A DNA stretch of 64,000 bases. It comes from Kondoa malvinella (Eukaryota; Basidiomycota; Agaricostilbomycetes; Agaricostilbales; Kondoaceae). Below the pieces are notes generated by a model. That model did no database searches. It was given only the letters and a program-made list of their open reading frames with translations, and was not told the origin of the DNA. Below, piece by piece: positions 10,213-22,664 of this stretch. The translations under genes were made by a program, and so were the position numbers. The stretch spans positions 322,441-386,440 of the forward strand of contig BCIM01000010.1 of NCBI GenBank assembly GCA_039545315.1, given 5' to 3'. The stretch's first letter is position 1. Every line of letters starts with the position of its first letter.

Positions 10213-11754
10213 CTAGCCTAGTTTTACTAGTTCGCACAGATCTTTCCCTCTTGCAACTTGCTGCGAGCAGAGATAAGGCTGTAACCAGATGCTCAGAAGA
10301 CTATCAACAGAGAAATCAGAGCTGAGAGCAAATAGATAGCAACAGCGTACCTTGCTGCTAGAATTCCGCTTGTCTGCGAGTAGTACAAAGACGACATCAG
10401 CTGATGGCAGAAGTGCAAATGATGCACCCACATCAGCAAACCCGACACAAGCAATCCGAAACTCCCGTCTCTTCTTCCTCTCATCCAAGCCTAAATCCAT
10501 CCTGACTTCCTCATCATCCGTTCCGACACAGCTGAACATTGACACATAGGAATAACCGCCGCTTAAGCCTTCGATGGCAACCAGAAGCATTATCACTGGC
10601 AAGATGTAGGATCCGAGCAGGCTTGTTAGGGAGCCGAGTGAGGCTTCTGTAGCTACTACGGTGAGCAGCAGGACTTGTACTATGCTGTACAGGTGTCATT
10701 TCAGGCAGATGAAGGAGGCCAGGTCACTCACGTGGGTATGAAGACGAGATTCCGTGGCAGGAGAGGTATACCGAAAAGTACGCCTGCTGAACGGGAGAAG
10801 AAGACGAATGTCTATCTTTATAATCAGCCAATGCGGTCATTGATTTGCTAAGGAACAGATGACCTGGTATATAAGCTGCCAAAGTGGGTAATAATCGGAC
10901 AAGTGCTGTATCAACAAGCTTGATATGCCATGTTCCGGTATTGGATACAATAGATTCGGCGCTACGCCCTGGTTGATTGCGTATTCTGCCATATAGACGA
11001 AAAACAGAGGGAGCATGAAAGGCAGGACAAGTGGTTTGGCGAGTTCCAGCTTGGTCGATAGTGTCAGTGTTTGGGTATTGAGTGTCTGTATGGGCGAAGG
11101 GTCGTCGAGATCTTCTTCTCCGGAAGCGACTGGTGCGTATTCTGATTTTTGCTGACTGTCGGACAGTGCTTTGCGCGGCAGGATGACAAAGTAGGCCAGA
11201 GAAAAACCGAGAGGGACAGCAGAGCATAAAGCCAATCCAACCCTTACACCGAGGCCTCGCAGAATCCACCACAACAACGCACCGCATATTCCCGCTGCTC
11301 CAGTTCCACTCGCAAACCATCCAACAGCTCTAGAAGCAGCTACTTCGTCTAGAGTCGTGCTCAACTGTAAAGCAGTCATTTCGCCTAGACCAGAACTGAA
11401 ACTTGCTATAGCGATACCGAGCAGTCGTAGACCGACAGAAGGGGAGAAAGCCACCAGCAGCATCCCACTTAGAGTCATGCAGGTACAAGATACGACTCGT
11501 TTCGCGTATCGGACTGTTCCTCTGACTAGATAAGGCCAACCTAGTTTCGCGCATAGTGATGGAAAGATGTTGACAAAGAGGACTACCCCGACTGCAATGT
11601 CCCTGGGCACCAGATCTTGAGCAGCAGATAGTACCACGACATAGGGCGTATTGTTGATCAAGCCAAGCACGAGAAACGCAGCAGAGAGTCGAAGCAATTC
11701 TCGCTTGTCGAGCGAACTTGCGGTTTTGGGTGAATCCATTTCCAATGGCAGCAT
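10213..11754 (-). CDS. BTN1: Battenin/CLN3-family vacuolar membrane protein
   Basis: Homolog of yeast Btn1 and human CLN3, polytopic proteins of the vacuole/lysosome membrane that affect pH and basic amino-acid balance. The first long exon shows the family pattern: LGLINNTPYVVVLSAAQDLVP, CAKLGWPY, FSSGLGEMTALQLS, GWFASGTGAAGICGALLWW and later EYAINQGVAPNLLYP. About ten to eleven hydrophobic segments can be counted. The C-terminus is only recovered after removing two introns (near 10364-10421 and 10293-10340): VGFADTSGILAAS joins LLSIWLQPYLCSQQ and the gene ends DLCELVKLG. Both introns leave the reading frame open if retained, so an unspliced reading would look like one ORF. Start ATG is 11752-11754. 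Confidence 0.88.
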
Positions 11755-12071
11755 GGGTTGCTGGAGGTTATATAGATTGTGGTATTCTCAGCATTGCAGG
11801 GTATAGTTCCAAGTGGTAGGTCCGCCGAAAGAGGTCAAGCTTGTCAGGTGCTGTTCAACTGCAATGATGCGAGCAAGAGCGGGAGTTCTGGGTCAGAGGC
11901 CGACGTGGACATCAAGGGTGGGATCGTTGCGGTCGGGATGAGACGCAGGAAGGGCAGCACTTAGCATGCATTGTAACTTTAGTGCAGGGCGCCATTGACC
12001 GGAACAAGAGAAAGTGCAAGGATTACATTACAGTACAGATCAATAGAGTGATATACTTGCAACTCAGTGTC
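11755..12071. other. Intergenic gap upstream of BTN1 (317 bp)
   Basis: This gap lies between the BTN1 start and the stop codon of the next minus-strand gene. It presumably contains the BTN1 promoter. I see no convincing ORF or repeat. Confidence 0.4.
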
Positions 12072-12869
12072 TCAAGCGGTCCACCCTCCATCTCCTAGTT
12101 GAGGGGATGCTTTAGGTGAAGGTGCATAGCCGGAGTCATGCGTCTTCGTTCTCGAGCGAGCAGGTGCAAAGCTCGGTAGGAACGAGGCGACGAACTTGAA
12201 GAGAGTCGGCTTCGTTCTCACCAGCTCAGCATTGATTTCTTCTGCACAATAGTCATCAGCGACAGTGTAAGGAAAGAAGAGACATGGAACTCACTGTTCA
12301 AGTGAGCTGAACAGGCCCATATCCATCGCCATATGAGCGCTCTAGCCAGAGCGACGCTCTCGGCGTTTCCTACAGATAACCCATCCATCATTCTATTCCT
12401 GGTGCAATGATTCAGGTCCAGTGCAGGCGCATATGGGGTGGAGCAGACTTACCACTGATCCTGATCTTCCGAGCATAAAACATCCCAATCTAGAGTCATG
12501 CCCGCTTTTTGCAAGACCGACTCTACATGGCTCTGCGTGCCAAGCTCTGTTCTCGCATGATTACCCTACAGCTCTGTAGGTGGGAATGACTGGATTGATT
12601 ATTCAGGGAGCCGCGTAAGGCTTCGGCTGATGAAAGGTCAGCTTGCCAGCCCTTGTCAAGCAGAAACGCGGCACACATACCTTAATCAGACCAAGCTGTT
12701 CCTGTGAGAATTCTATAGAGACAAGATGTCCCAACGTCCTCTCATCCTGTCCGTTGTCGACATAGGTTAAATAAGGTTCTTTGAGCCCATTTTCGAAATG
12801 AACGCGGAAGAAGCGGGTTGAGCTGTTTGCATGTGTCGGAAAGGGCCATGTAAAGAGGTTGGTTGACAT
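12072..12869 (-). CDS. Uncharacterised protein, about 185 residues
   Basis: I do not recognise the family. ATG 12867-12869 begins MSTNLFTWPFPTHANSSTRF, and the exon continues HFENGLKEPYLTYVDNGQDE up to QLGLIK. An unusually long intron (about 140 nt) follows. The next exons give GTQSHVESVLQKAGMTLDWD and CSEDQDQW, then MMDGLSVGNAESVALARALI with WRWIWACSAHLN, and a basic, proline-rich end (AELVRTKPTLFKF..., GDGGWTA). All junctions keep one frame with GT..AG ends, which supports a real gene. The protein looks soluble and mixed alpha/beta. It shares a 178-bp divergent spacer with the plus-strand membrane protein gene at 13048. Confidence 0.6.
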
Positions 12870-13047
12870 ACTTGCAGTATAAAACGATGTAGAGACGAGG
12901 GAGACAGATGAGCGGTCGTTCGAAAAGAAGATGGGTTGATTTCCAAAAACACTGGCATTCGCGTTCTTGTAGCTCTTGTGTAGCTTGTTGTGGTTTCTCC
13001 TTTGGACTCGCGACCTCCAAACCAGCAACAATCACAATCACAACAAT

Positions 13048-13623
13048 ATGTATTCTCCCTTGGCAATTTGCGCTATATACTACACCATCGTGGGTGTCAC
13101 GATGCTTGTCCTCTTCTACGCTGTCAGTCTAGATGGTATTCGATTCTGCTCTTATATTAAGACGAAGAAGCAGGAGGTCCGTGTCAATCTTATCTTCTCG
13201 TCAGCCGCCTTGTCACGTGGTGAAGAGCGCGCCAAAAACACGCTGTCTTGGCGCGCGGTACGCGCAATAATCTACTCTTATCGCCAACCAGCCTACGCTA
13301 TTGTCGCTCACATATGCTACGCCGCAACGCATGACGCTGGAGCAGGCGCCTTCATTCTTCTCTTCACGGTCACACCGGCTCTCTTGGTATACCTACGCCT
13401 TTGGGCAGTATTTGACGAGCAAGAGTTGGATAATGTTCAACAGCCACATGTATTGCCAAAGTAAGTATGTACTCCTCGCATTGGCACCTGTCCAATGATA
13501 TTCCTTAGATTACACATCTTTTTGGGCTTGGGAGATTGGCAACTGGGTTGGCATCCCAGAACTTGGGTGGAAGTCGCTTGGAATCGTGCAGATACTATGA
13601 TTGGGGTAGTCTGGAAGGAATAG
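13048..13623 (+). CDS. Putative small membrane protein
   Basis: Unrecognised. ATG 13048 starts a hydrophobic segment (AICAIYYTIVGVTMLVLFYAV). A basic stretch follows, then a second hydrophobic region (GAGAFILLFTVTPALLVYLRL). After an intron at about 13462-13509 the last exon encodes LHIFLGLGDWQLGWHPRTW and the end TMIGVVWKE. The last exon's regular splice sites support a gene. The middle (13180-13280) is less convincing as coding, because it contains a CACGTG box and a 9-bp perfect inverted repeat of GCGCGCCAA. The true model may contain another intron or start elsewhere. Confidence 0.45.
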
Positions 13624-13734
13624 TTTTGCTATGTTCTAGTTTCTACTTTGTATGCTGTTAATACGTATCATTAAGATGCAGTTCCATTATGCGGTCTATC
13701 TCTTGTCCCCTAAGAAAAGTACTGGACTCTTCGC

Positions 13735-15316
13735 TTAAAGCTCCTCAGGCTTCTTGATGCTGGACGTATCCCTGTCATAAGCGATGAGTTATGAAGTATA
13801 TCTTTTGGCGATGGGATAGCACTCACGGAACACCAGGAAGCGGGAATTGACCCTTCAATAGTAATTCAAATGTCTGTCGACGAGTGAAATCAATAACGAC
13901 GCCGAAGAGTTGATGAGCAGACTCACTTGGAAACCAGACAAGCCGTGACCAGACTCTTTTCCGGGTTGTCAAACAGAATCCCTCTCTTGGTGCACTGCAA
14001 ACCCAAACCAGCAAGAACCACTTCCGACCTCGGATCGCTCATACCCGCTTGAGACGTATGTACTTCCAAGCTCTTCAAATGCGGTACTTCTTCAGCGCAG
14101 ATCTTCCGGAGTACATCTTGGGCGTAATTGATTTCAAAGGAAAAGGATAAATGTTCGATTGTAGGCCACGGTAAGGGGAACAAGACGGTTTGGCGTGGAT
14201 GGACGAAAGAGAGACAGCGGAGGGTTTTGATGTTTTGTGCTTCGTGTTCGATTTCGATGGCGCGGCCGTTGAGGAGGTTGAGCGTCGTTACGGTACTTGG
14301 GATATGAGAGAGATCCAGTGCGGCATGTGCTTTTGCGAAGAGACCGATAGTGAGCGATCGTAGATAAGGTAGTTGCCGTAAAAGTAAAGCGAATTCGGGC
14401 GATTCGGTACAATCTCGAGCGGTTAGTACTAGACTGGTGAGAGTGTCGGGAAATCGTAAAGTCGTCGGATCTTGACCTATGTGGCCCGGAACGAGGTTGG
14501 GCTGACGAGAATACTTGGAATAAATTCCTTTCGAGGGAAAGCAAGACTCACATCGTATAGCTCCAGACTAGCTACCTTCGTTCCAGCCAACACCCAAGCG
14601 ACAGCCTCCATATCCATGGTTCCTAGAGGAGTATAAATCCGCTTTGCATTGATGTTTGACACCGTCAAGCTTTGCAGACATTTCAAATCGGCCAAAGGTG
14701 CTTGGTGTGAGTATCGATAAATCTCCGACACGACTACCGTCGACAAGAAGAGGACGCGGAGGTTCGATAGTTCCGGTAAAGGAATAGAAGTGTATGAAAA
14801 GACATTGACGTCGATAGAAGAAGAAAGGGAAGATCGTCTTCTATTGGAAACTCGCAAAGAGCCTAAAGCGAGCAGATTTCGTTTCTTGCTTCCTGATAAA
14901 GTCGTCCAACCACATGCTTTGATGACATTCGCTACGTCTGGTGCTTCTAGACGAGATAGCTCCCGCACCGTCGTCGGTAAAAGGGCTCTTGCTGCTACAG
15001 ACCACAACTTGCACGTAAGAGCCGCATTGAGTAAATGACGCTTGTCGAATGCTTTTGAAGACCAGAATGGTTGAGACAAGTCAAGCGAAGTGAGCGCCAG
15101 TGGGTGGTGACGCTGCAGATTGTCGAGGAAAATGTCAAATCCTTGATATCCGAGATGCGAGAAGACTTCAAGCAATATTTCTACAGGCAAGCTTGCAGCT
15201 GTGCTCCCTGGCCGCTCTGATCGTGGTTGTCGAACGGTGATTACCACTTCAGGCTGTTCGATGGGTTTCGTCGCTTGATCGTATTTCGCTTGGATCTTGC
15301 GAATCGTGGATTGCAT
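13735..15316 (-). CDS. F-box/leucine-rich-type protein
   Basis: Likely substrate adaptor of an SCF ubiquitin ligase, though the substrate is unknown. ATG 15314-15316 begins MQSTIRKIQAKYDQATKP. An F-box-like segment follows (SLPVEILLEVFSHLGYQGFD ... LLNAALTCKLWSVAARALLP), then irregular leucine-rich repeats: LSNLRVLFLSTVVVSEIY, LADLKCLQSLTVSNI, TLTSLVLTARDCTESPEF, LPYLRSLTIGLFAKAH, TLNLLNG and PTIEHLSFSFEI. At least four introns are needed (near 14485-14547, 13926, 13820 and 13775). The last exon ends IKKPEEL, with the TAA at 13735-13737. Such proteins are a typical expanded family in basidiomycetes; a second one lies at 47822. Confidence 0.7.
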
Positions 15317-15422
15317 GGTGTTGGAGTATACTATAGTCGTGCGGTCATAATTACAGTCGTGACACAGATCATGGTTTCGGGACAAGAGTTATTTCAGCTG
15401 CGTGTACAAGAAAGAGAGCTAT

Positions 15423-16410
15423 TTATAGCTGCTTCTGCAAGAACTCGATAGATTTGGCGAACGCTTGCTCGCGGTTCTTCTTGACTGCAGGATTGTTTGC
15501 ATAGTCGCCACGAACCATGAAGCCCTTTGGAAATAGTCAGATAACGGATTTGACAAGGCCACACAACGTACATGGTGAGTGTCTGGATAGAAGACTTGCT
15601 CGTAGTGAGGCTTATGGCCAGTCAACAGCTTGTCCAGGGTCGCACGACCTGAGTTATATCAGACCAGTAGGATTTGAACAGTGAGCAAAGCTGACCTTCT
15701 TCATTGACCATTGGGTCTGGGTCATTCGTAACAAACAGCAAAGCAGCTGTTGACCCTTGCAACTTTTCAACATCATCCCGGAATTGCAACAAGGAAGGAT
15801 GAAAAGTCGCAATAGCCTGAACCTTGTCTTCCTGCGCGAGGTTGACTGCATACTTCCCACCAAAGCAGAATCCCAAAGCGGCAACCTTCTTGTACTTTTT
15901 GCTCAGTTCCGCGTACACTGGATCAATAGCTTTCCGAGTGACATCCGGACCGTGCTTGGCTAGCCAACCCATAAAGTCAAACTATCGGCACCATGAGCAT
16001 GCACTCGCCGAGTGGATTGAGATGTTCTCACGTTGCCCGAGTTCATGTCATTTGGCCCAACAGGGTCCTTATCAAAGAGATCAGGCAGGTACGTCTATAG
16101 AATTGTCAGACTCAGAAGTACAGCGTGGATGAGACAAACTTACAGCATAGCCATTTTTAGCATAGTCATCCGCCAATAGCTTATTGTTCTCGATACCCAG
16201 ACCAAAGACATCCGTCAAGAAGAGGATAGCCGCGTCCTTCACTTCGATATCCGAAGCTGGCAGTGTAACATAGGTTTCGATTCCGCCGACCTGTTGGATT
16301 TTGCCAGCGGGTTCGCCTTCAAAGCGGACCTGTCACAGTATCATCAGAAGCGACACTGAAGCCTTGAACGATGCACAAACGCCTGAAATGCAGCCTTTGC
16401 ACAACGACAT
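15423..16410 (-). CDS. Dienelactone hydrolase family protein
   Basis: Alpha/beta hydrolase of the dienelactone hydrolase (DLH) family, probably cytosolic. The spliced protein starts MSLCKGCISG and has VGGIETYVTLPAS, AILFLTDVFGLGIENNKLLAD, TYLPDLFDKDPV, the nucleophile elbow GFCFGGKYA (Cys as nucleophile, as in DLH), VTNDPDPMV with a candidate acid residue, and a C-terminal exon containing HGFMVRGDY with the catalytic His. Introns of about 45-65 nt separate six exons. The ATG at 16408-16410 supplies the short N-terminal exon typical of fungal members. The substrate is unknown; many fungal paralogs are annotated only by fold. Confidence 0.85.
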
Positions 16411-16655
16411 ATGGACAAGTCAATTTCTGATTAGATGATGGCGGTTGCTGTTCGAGAGCGAATATTATCTGATATGAGATTTCCTTTGTTCCGGACGCTG
16501 CATCACTGCTCTGACAACGATCGAGTGTAGCCGCGACAAGCGCTTCGAGTCGCTTGGAATCGCTGGCGAGCGCAAGATTCGCTTAGAATCGCTTGTGTCT
16601 ATAGTAGCTCTCATGTTCTGAATACCTCTTTTGACCTCTCAACGAGTCGTGTACG

Positions 16656-19600
16656 ATGAAGCAAACAACTCAAGACGTCGCTGCTGACACGGCTGAAACT
16701 GCCGCTCGTTTGCCAGTACCAGTACCTACTGGTACTTCTGCGCCAGAAGCTAGTCCTCCTATCACTAGTGAACATCAGTCACAGTCAGAGAAGCACAGTA
16801 AAGAAGCAACCGCGAAGGATGATGCGATCGCTTTGGATCCCTATGCGCATCTCCCAACAGAACAAGCTGAACTCCTACGTAATCAAGCTGCTGTTCCTCC
16901 ACCACGTACGGTTCGCTTCTATCAGCTTTTCCGCTTTCATACACCTTTGGAACTATTCCTCAATGTCATCGGATTGTTATTTGCCATAGCTAGTGGTGTT
17001 GCTATCCCTTCGTACGTCCTTGCTTTCCCAGTAATAACCCTTACTGACAACAATACAGGCAAATGTTATTTCTGGGCCGTTTGACAACCTCTCTATCAGA
17101 ATTCGTTCTAGCAAGAGAGACGACTGGTCCTTCCGATCAACTGCGAGACCAACTGTATAGCGACGTAGATCAAATCGCTCTGATTCTATTGGGTCTTGGT
17201 TTGGCTGTGTGGATTACGATTATTGTCTATGGGACGATTTGGAGTTGGACCGGAGAGTGCGCTTCAAGGAGGATTAGAGAGTCGTAAGTTTTTCTAGTGA
17301 GAAATTCGCACTGTCTGATGTGCTGTTATAGGTATTTGAAAGCGGTGCTGAGGCAGAATGTCGCTTTTCACGATGCGACAGGTACTGGGACGATCACTAC
17401 TCAGAGTGAGTGTACCTCGTGCTATCCATCGCAAAGTCTGATCATGGCGAAATAGTCATCAATAATACGTCAGTGTCCTTTATACCATGCCTTGACTCTG
17501 CTGAACTTTTAGCTCCAGTCATCTCGTCCAAGAAGCAATTTCAGAAAAGGTCGCTCTTACAGCAAAGTATATGGGCGCTTTTGTCGGTATGTCTCCCATC
17601 GCTATATTGACTCGTTGCTTATTTTGATATTAGGCGGATTCGTTATTGCCTACATCACCAACGCTCGCATAGCCGGAGTAGCAACTGTCATCGTTCCGCT
17701 CATCATCATCACTGGCGCAGTCATGGATTTTTACCTCAGTAAATACAAGAAGAAGAACCTAGATCTAGTCTCTGCTGGTGGAAACGTAGCTGAAGAGAGC
17801 TTTTCATCTGTTCGGATCGTACAAAGTTTCGGTATACAGCGTCACATGGCTGGACTGTACGACTACTTTAATGCTCAGACATTACCTGTTGGTCGCAAGA
17901 ACAGCATGGTCAACGCGATTGGCTTTGGCGTCTTTTTTAGCTTGATTTATCTAGCTTATAGCTTGAGCTTCGTACGTTGGACAGACACGATCAGAGAGAT
18001 ATACTGATAAGGTTCTCAGTGGTATGGTATAGGCTTATATCTCGATGGCAATACAACAAGGTGAGTTCCATTGCTTGACTTGGAGACAAGGTTGATGAGT
18101 ATGGCACTAGCGGAGAACTGATCACTGCATTTTTCTCCGTCGTCATCGGTTCATTCTCGTTGATCAATATTACACCCAACCTCGCAGCCTTCTCTTCCGG
18201 AATCTCAGCTGCAGGCCAGCTTTTCGACACCATCGACAGACAACCGCCCATCGACAGTGCTTCCAACGAAGGCTTGAAGCTGCCTAACCTGAAGAGCGAG
18301 ATCGAGTTCACCAATGTCAACTTCTTTTACCCTTCTCGACCTACCGTTCAAGTGCTTTACGATGTCAATCTGAAACTTCCTCGAGGCAAACACACGGCTC
18401 TGGTCGGAGCTTCTGGAAGCGGTAAATCGTCCATTCTTGCCCTCATTGAGCGCTGGTGAGATGTGTTCAGGTTCACACTGCAGGTCGAAGCTGATTAAGC
18501 TAGGCATAGGTATGAACCCATTTCTGGCTCGATCAAGCTGGACGATCACGAGATTAACACGTTGAACCTCAAATGGATGCGTTCTCAGATAGGCTTTGTT
18601 CAGGTTCGTATCCAGTACCATCTAGTTTGAGTAGCGCTGATATGCATTATAGCAAGAACCAGTTCTTGTCAATTCTTCTGTTTTCACCAACATTGCTCAT
18701 GGCTTGATCGGCAGCCAGTACGAGCATGAGACTGAAGAGAGAAAGCGAGATCTGGTCTATCAAGCAGCAAAGGACGCGAACGCTTACAACTTCATCGAAA
18801 AGCTGCCAGACAAATGGGAGACACGATTAGGTGAACGCGGCTCGCTGGTTTCAGGTGGTCAGAAACAGGTATGTCTCCTTGCATGTAGATGAGGCAGGTC
18901 TGAGTCAAAGTTAGCGCATTGCTATTGCCCGAGCTATCGTTGGCAATCCTTCGATCTTATTGCTTGACGAGGTATGTCTCTTGGATCAATTGGTAGTCTA
19001 GGCTGATGCTTCTGTGTGTTGGATAGGCTACATCTGCTCTGGACACCACGAGCGAAAAGCTAGTACAGGAAGCTCTTGATAAAGCCAGCAGAGGACGGAC
19101 CACTTGCTCGATCGCGCACAGACTGTCGACAATCAAGGATGCTGACCATATTGTCGTTATGGGTGCTGGTACGTTCTACTACTCAAACGAATTTGTCAAC
19201 GTCGCCTTGCCTGACACATCTCTCTAGGCAAGGTCATCGAAACTGGCACGCACGATTCGCTTGTTGCGCAAGGAGGTGCTTACAAAACTCTGGTTGATGC
19301 GCAAGCTTTCGTGGAAGCAGACGATCCAGAAGAAGCCATCTCAGAAAAGGGACGTGTCGAACTGGAACACGATGAGAAACGCCCGGGTCAATCGCTGCAA
19401 AGATCGGCTACGTCAAAGTCTGTGTCAGATAGTGTGTATGGTCGCATCGCCGAAGAGTCTGAAGATAAGGCCCACGGCCTGTTGATTCTGTTCCGCCGCA
19501 TGGGTCGAGTCAATTCGGATCAAAAGCTCAAGTATGCTTTGGGTATCGCCGGTGCAACAATCAGCGGTCTCATGTGAGTCTTTACGCTCATTCGCAGAAT

Positions 19601-22038
19601 TAGGCTAAACCTGATTGCAGATTCCCCATTTTCTCAAGTATTTTGCCCTTCACTGAAATATCGTTTCATAACGCTCATGCTTTGCATTTCTCAGTCGTAT
19701 TCGGCCAGCTAGTAGCTGTCTTCAGCGAAACAGATCCCGCAGTCATCCGAGCGGATGGGAATCGAGGCGCTCTCTACTTTCTCATTCTCGCTATCGTCGC
19801 TACGCTCGCTGTCTTACTGCAGCAATACTACTTATACCTTGTCGCCGAGATTCTGTCGCAACGCCTCAGGACTCGCGCCTTCACGTCAATTCTTCGCCAA
19901 GACATTCGATTTTTCGATCAAGTGCAAAATAGCGCAGGAGGATTGACTTCGCGGATCTCCAAATTGCCACAAAGCGTCTTTGGCCTGGCTGGTACAGTCT
20001 TTGGCATAATCATACAGAGCTTCATCACCCTCTTGATTGGATTCATCGTGGCTTTGGTATACGCTCCGAAAGTAGCAGCTGTCGGTGAGCCTGACACGAA
20101 TGTGATTGAACCGACCTCATGCCGTCTTCAGGAATCGCTTGCTCTCCATTAACCCTGGCGGCTGGTTACCTCGAATTGCGTTTGGTCGTAATGCGCGAAG
20201 AGACGAATAAGAAGGCTCACGAATCGTCTGCTCGACTTGCTGCCGAATCTGCGAGCTCAATACGCACTGTCTCGTCACTCACTAGGGAAGAAGACTGCTT
20301 GGCTAAGTACTCTGACGCTTTGGACGGTCCGCAACGCAAGGCGCTTCGCAGTTCCTTCTTGGCTCACATCACCCTTGGCTCCGTTAAAGGGTTTGGATTT
20401 TTGATATGTCCGTTCTTTGTCACCTGGTTTCATAGATCTTCACTGACGGTTGTGGTCAAAAGTGGGTCTCATCTTCTATTATGGATCGCGTCAGCTCGTC
20501 GCTGGACTAGATGTCGGAAACTTCTTTATCGCTCTCTCGTGAGTACACGGCCTCTTTGGAAACGAATTCTCCGCTGATGTTGATGCTTGGCGCCCGTCAG
20601 TGCTACAATCTTTGGGTAAGTCAATGTGATGCAGGCAAGCAACATCATCTAATATTACTTCGAAAGCACGGAACAAGCTGGAGAAGGTTTTCAATATGCC
20701 CCTGACTTTTCGAAAGCGGCGTCCTCTGCCTCCCAGTTGGTCAACCTATTCGATCGGGAAGTTGAAGTAGACGCCGACAGCAAGGACGGCGCTGTGCTGT
20801 CTGATTGCCAAGGTCACATCATGCTGAAAGACGTACACTTCCGCTATCCTACGAGACCAGGTAAAATTATGCCCAGCTTGTCAGGCCTGATGACTCACAT
20901 TGGCGGCAGATGTGCCCGTATTGCGTGGTCTGAATCTTGAGTGCAAACCTGGGCAGTTCATCGCACTCGTCGGCGAATCTGGGTAAGCTGGCAATTTGCT
21001 CAATTTGACTTCAACACTCACTGATGGCAGATGCGGTAAATCAACGACTACGGCTCTTCTAGAGCGCTTCTACGATCCAGCAAAGGTCAGCTGGCTCAGC
21101 ATATATGCTTTCATATCGACTCGAATGCTTCTTAGGGACATATCTTCATCGATGGTCACGACATCAGTCAACTCAATGTGTCGTCATACAGAAGTCAGCT
21201 TGCTCTTGTGTCGCAAGAGCCTACGCTGTGAGTGTTTCTACCTCGTCTACGAGTCTTGGAGTCAGCTGACTAGTTGGTATGACGCATCTAGCTTTGCAGG
21301 GAGCCTGCGTTTCAACGTCCTCTTGGGTGCTACGAAAGATCATGCAGATGTTTCCGAGGAAGAAGTGGTCGAGGCTTGCCGGAAAGTACGTACAGAACAT
21401 ACAGATAAGCTACTCTATTCCAACCATAAGTTCACTAGGCAAACATTCTCGATTTCATTCAATCGTTGCCCGATGGTTTCGATACTGAAGTCGGCAACAA
21501 AGGTACGCCTCATGCTGAAATCGCGAAGTCAAGTTGAACCATTCTCTCAGGTGTATCACTCAGTGGCGGTCAGAAGCAGCGACTCGCAATCGCTAGGGCA
21601 TTGATCAGAAATCGTACGTCTGTTCAAGTCATTTTTCCCGATTACGCTTACTATACTGTTCAGCTCGTGTACTGTTACTGGACGAAGCCACCTCAGCTCT
21701 GGATTCTACCTCCGAGCGAGTCGTACAAGCCGCTTTAGATCAAGCAGCCAAGGGCAGGTCCACGTAAGTGCTTTTTGGCCAAGTGTACTCTGGTGCCATG
21801 CTCACGCTGTAATGTTACAGTATATCAATAGCTCATCGCCTCAGTACCATACAGCATGCGGACGTCATCTACGTCTTTGCGAAAGGCAGAATACAAGAGC
21901 GGGGCACTCATCAACAGCTGATAGCGCTAAAGGGTCATTACGCCGAACTGTAAGTTTTGGTAGAAGAGCGCCTGCGGTCCTCTGCTGATGCATGTTCGTG
22001 AACACAGTGTTCAGAAGCAAGCAGTGTCGGCCAACTGA
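16656..22038 (+). CDS. Full-size ABCB (MDR/Ste6-type) ABC exporter
   Basis: ATP-driven exporter with the order TMD1-NBD1-TMD2-NBD2, similar to fungal multidrug and mating-factor exporters. A cytosolic N-terminus of about 90 residues precedes [22 protein letters not shown]1 has Walker [10 protein letters not shown], signature LVSGGQK and Walker [13 protein letters not shown], and ends with an H-loop in [17 protein letters not shown]2 starts near 19500. NBD2 has [48 protein letters not shown] and [14 protein letters not shown], and ends [10 protein letters not shown]. About 20 introns were followed, including a 13-nt exon at 17456-17468 (between TTQ and SSHLVQEA). All catalytic motifs are intact. 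The transported substrate cannot be read from sequence. Confidence 0.9.
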
Positions 22039-22664
22039 AGGACGGTCAGGCCAATCAGACCTTTTCCCGTGTGTATCATTTAGTACCTTGTCGTCTCCTT
22101 TCCTTCAAGCATAGAGTTGTAAACCATTGGCATTGTTGCTCCTCGGGAAAGCCAAGCTCGTATGTCGAGCTCGCTCTTTCGAAGCGCACTACCATCAATG
22201 CCAATGGAAATGCATCAAATATACCTGCGAGCTACTTGTGCATCTCAGCTGGGCTACTCCACTGGTGAATTTGAATCGATGTACAGTATAGCGTAAAGCA
22301 AGTGGAAAGTCTTCACTGGTCACTCGACACTGCATGCTTTCCGCCCAGCCAGTCAACGGCATAGCGCTCGCACTGTCTCGATCCTCGGTCTTCTTGGAAT
22401 CACCGCTCTAGTCTGCTAGAATTATACTTCTATTCCGTCGTTGATGTATACCTTGCACTACGTATGTCTTCTAAGCGATGATCGCTTCGCCTCGGCTCGT
22501 CTTGTGCTCTCTAGTCGACTCACAGGGCTACGGCATATCTTTGGTCGTCACTGGGCCGCGCAAACCGTACGTCCCAAGACAAAAAGCTGTGAAGAAGCAC
22601 CAGAGCTGTGAGCAGGCACCGCATTGCAGCGACGACTGCAGCTCAACGCTTTCTTCTGCTGTTC
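22039..22664. promoter_or_regulatory. Intergenic region upstream of PRD1 (626 bp)
   Basis: This region holds the ABC transporter 3' flank and presumably the PRD1 promoter. Short open frames occur but none has a recognisable product. No repeat stands out. Confidence 0.35.

Noticed and set aside
10293..10602. Reading the BTN1 C-terminus as one unspliced ORF
   Set aside because: The unspliced reading inserts sequence unlike the family. Removing two introns restores the conserved ending.
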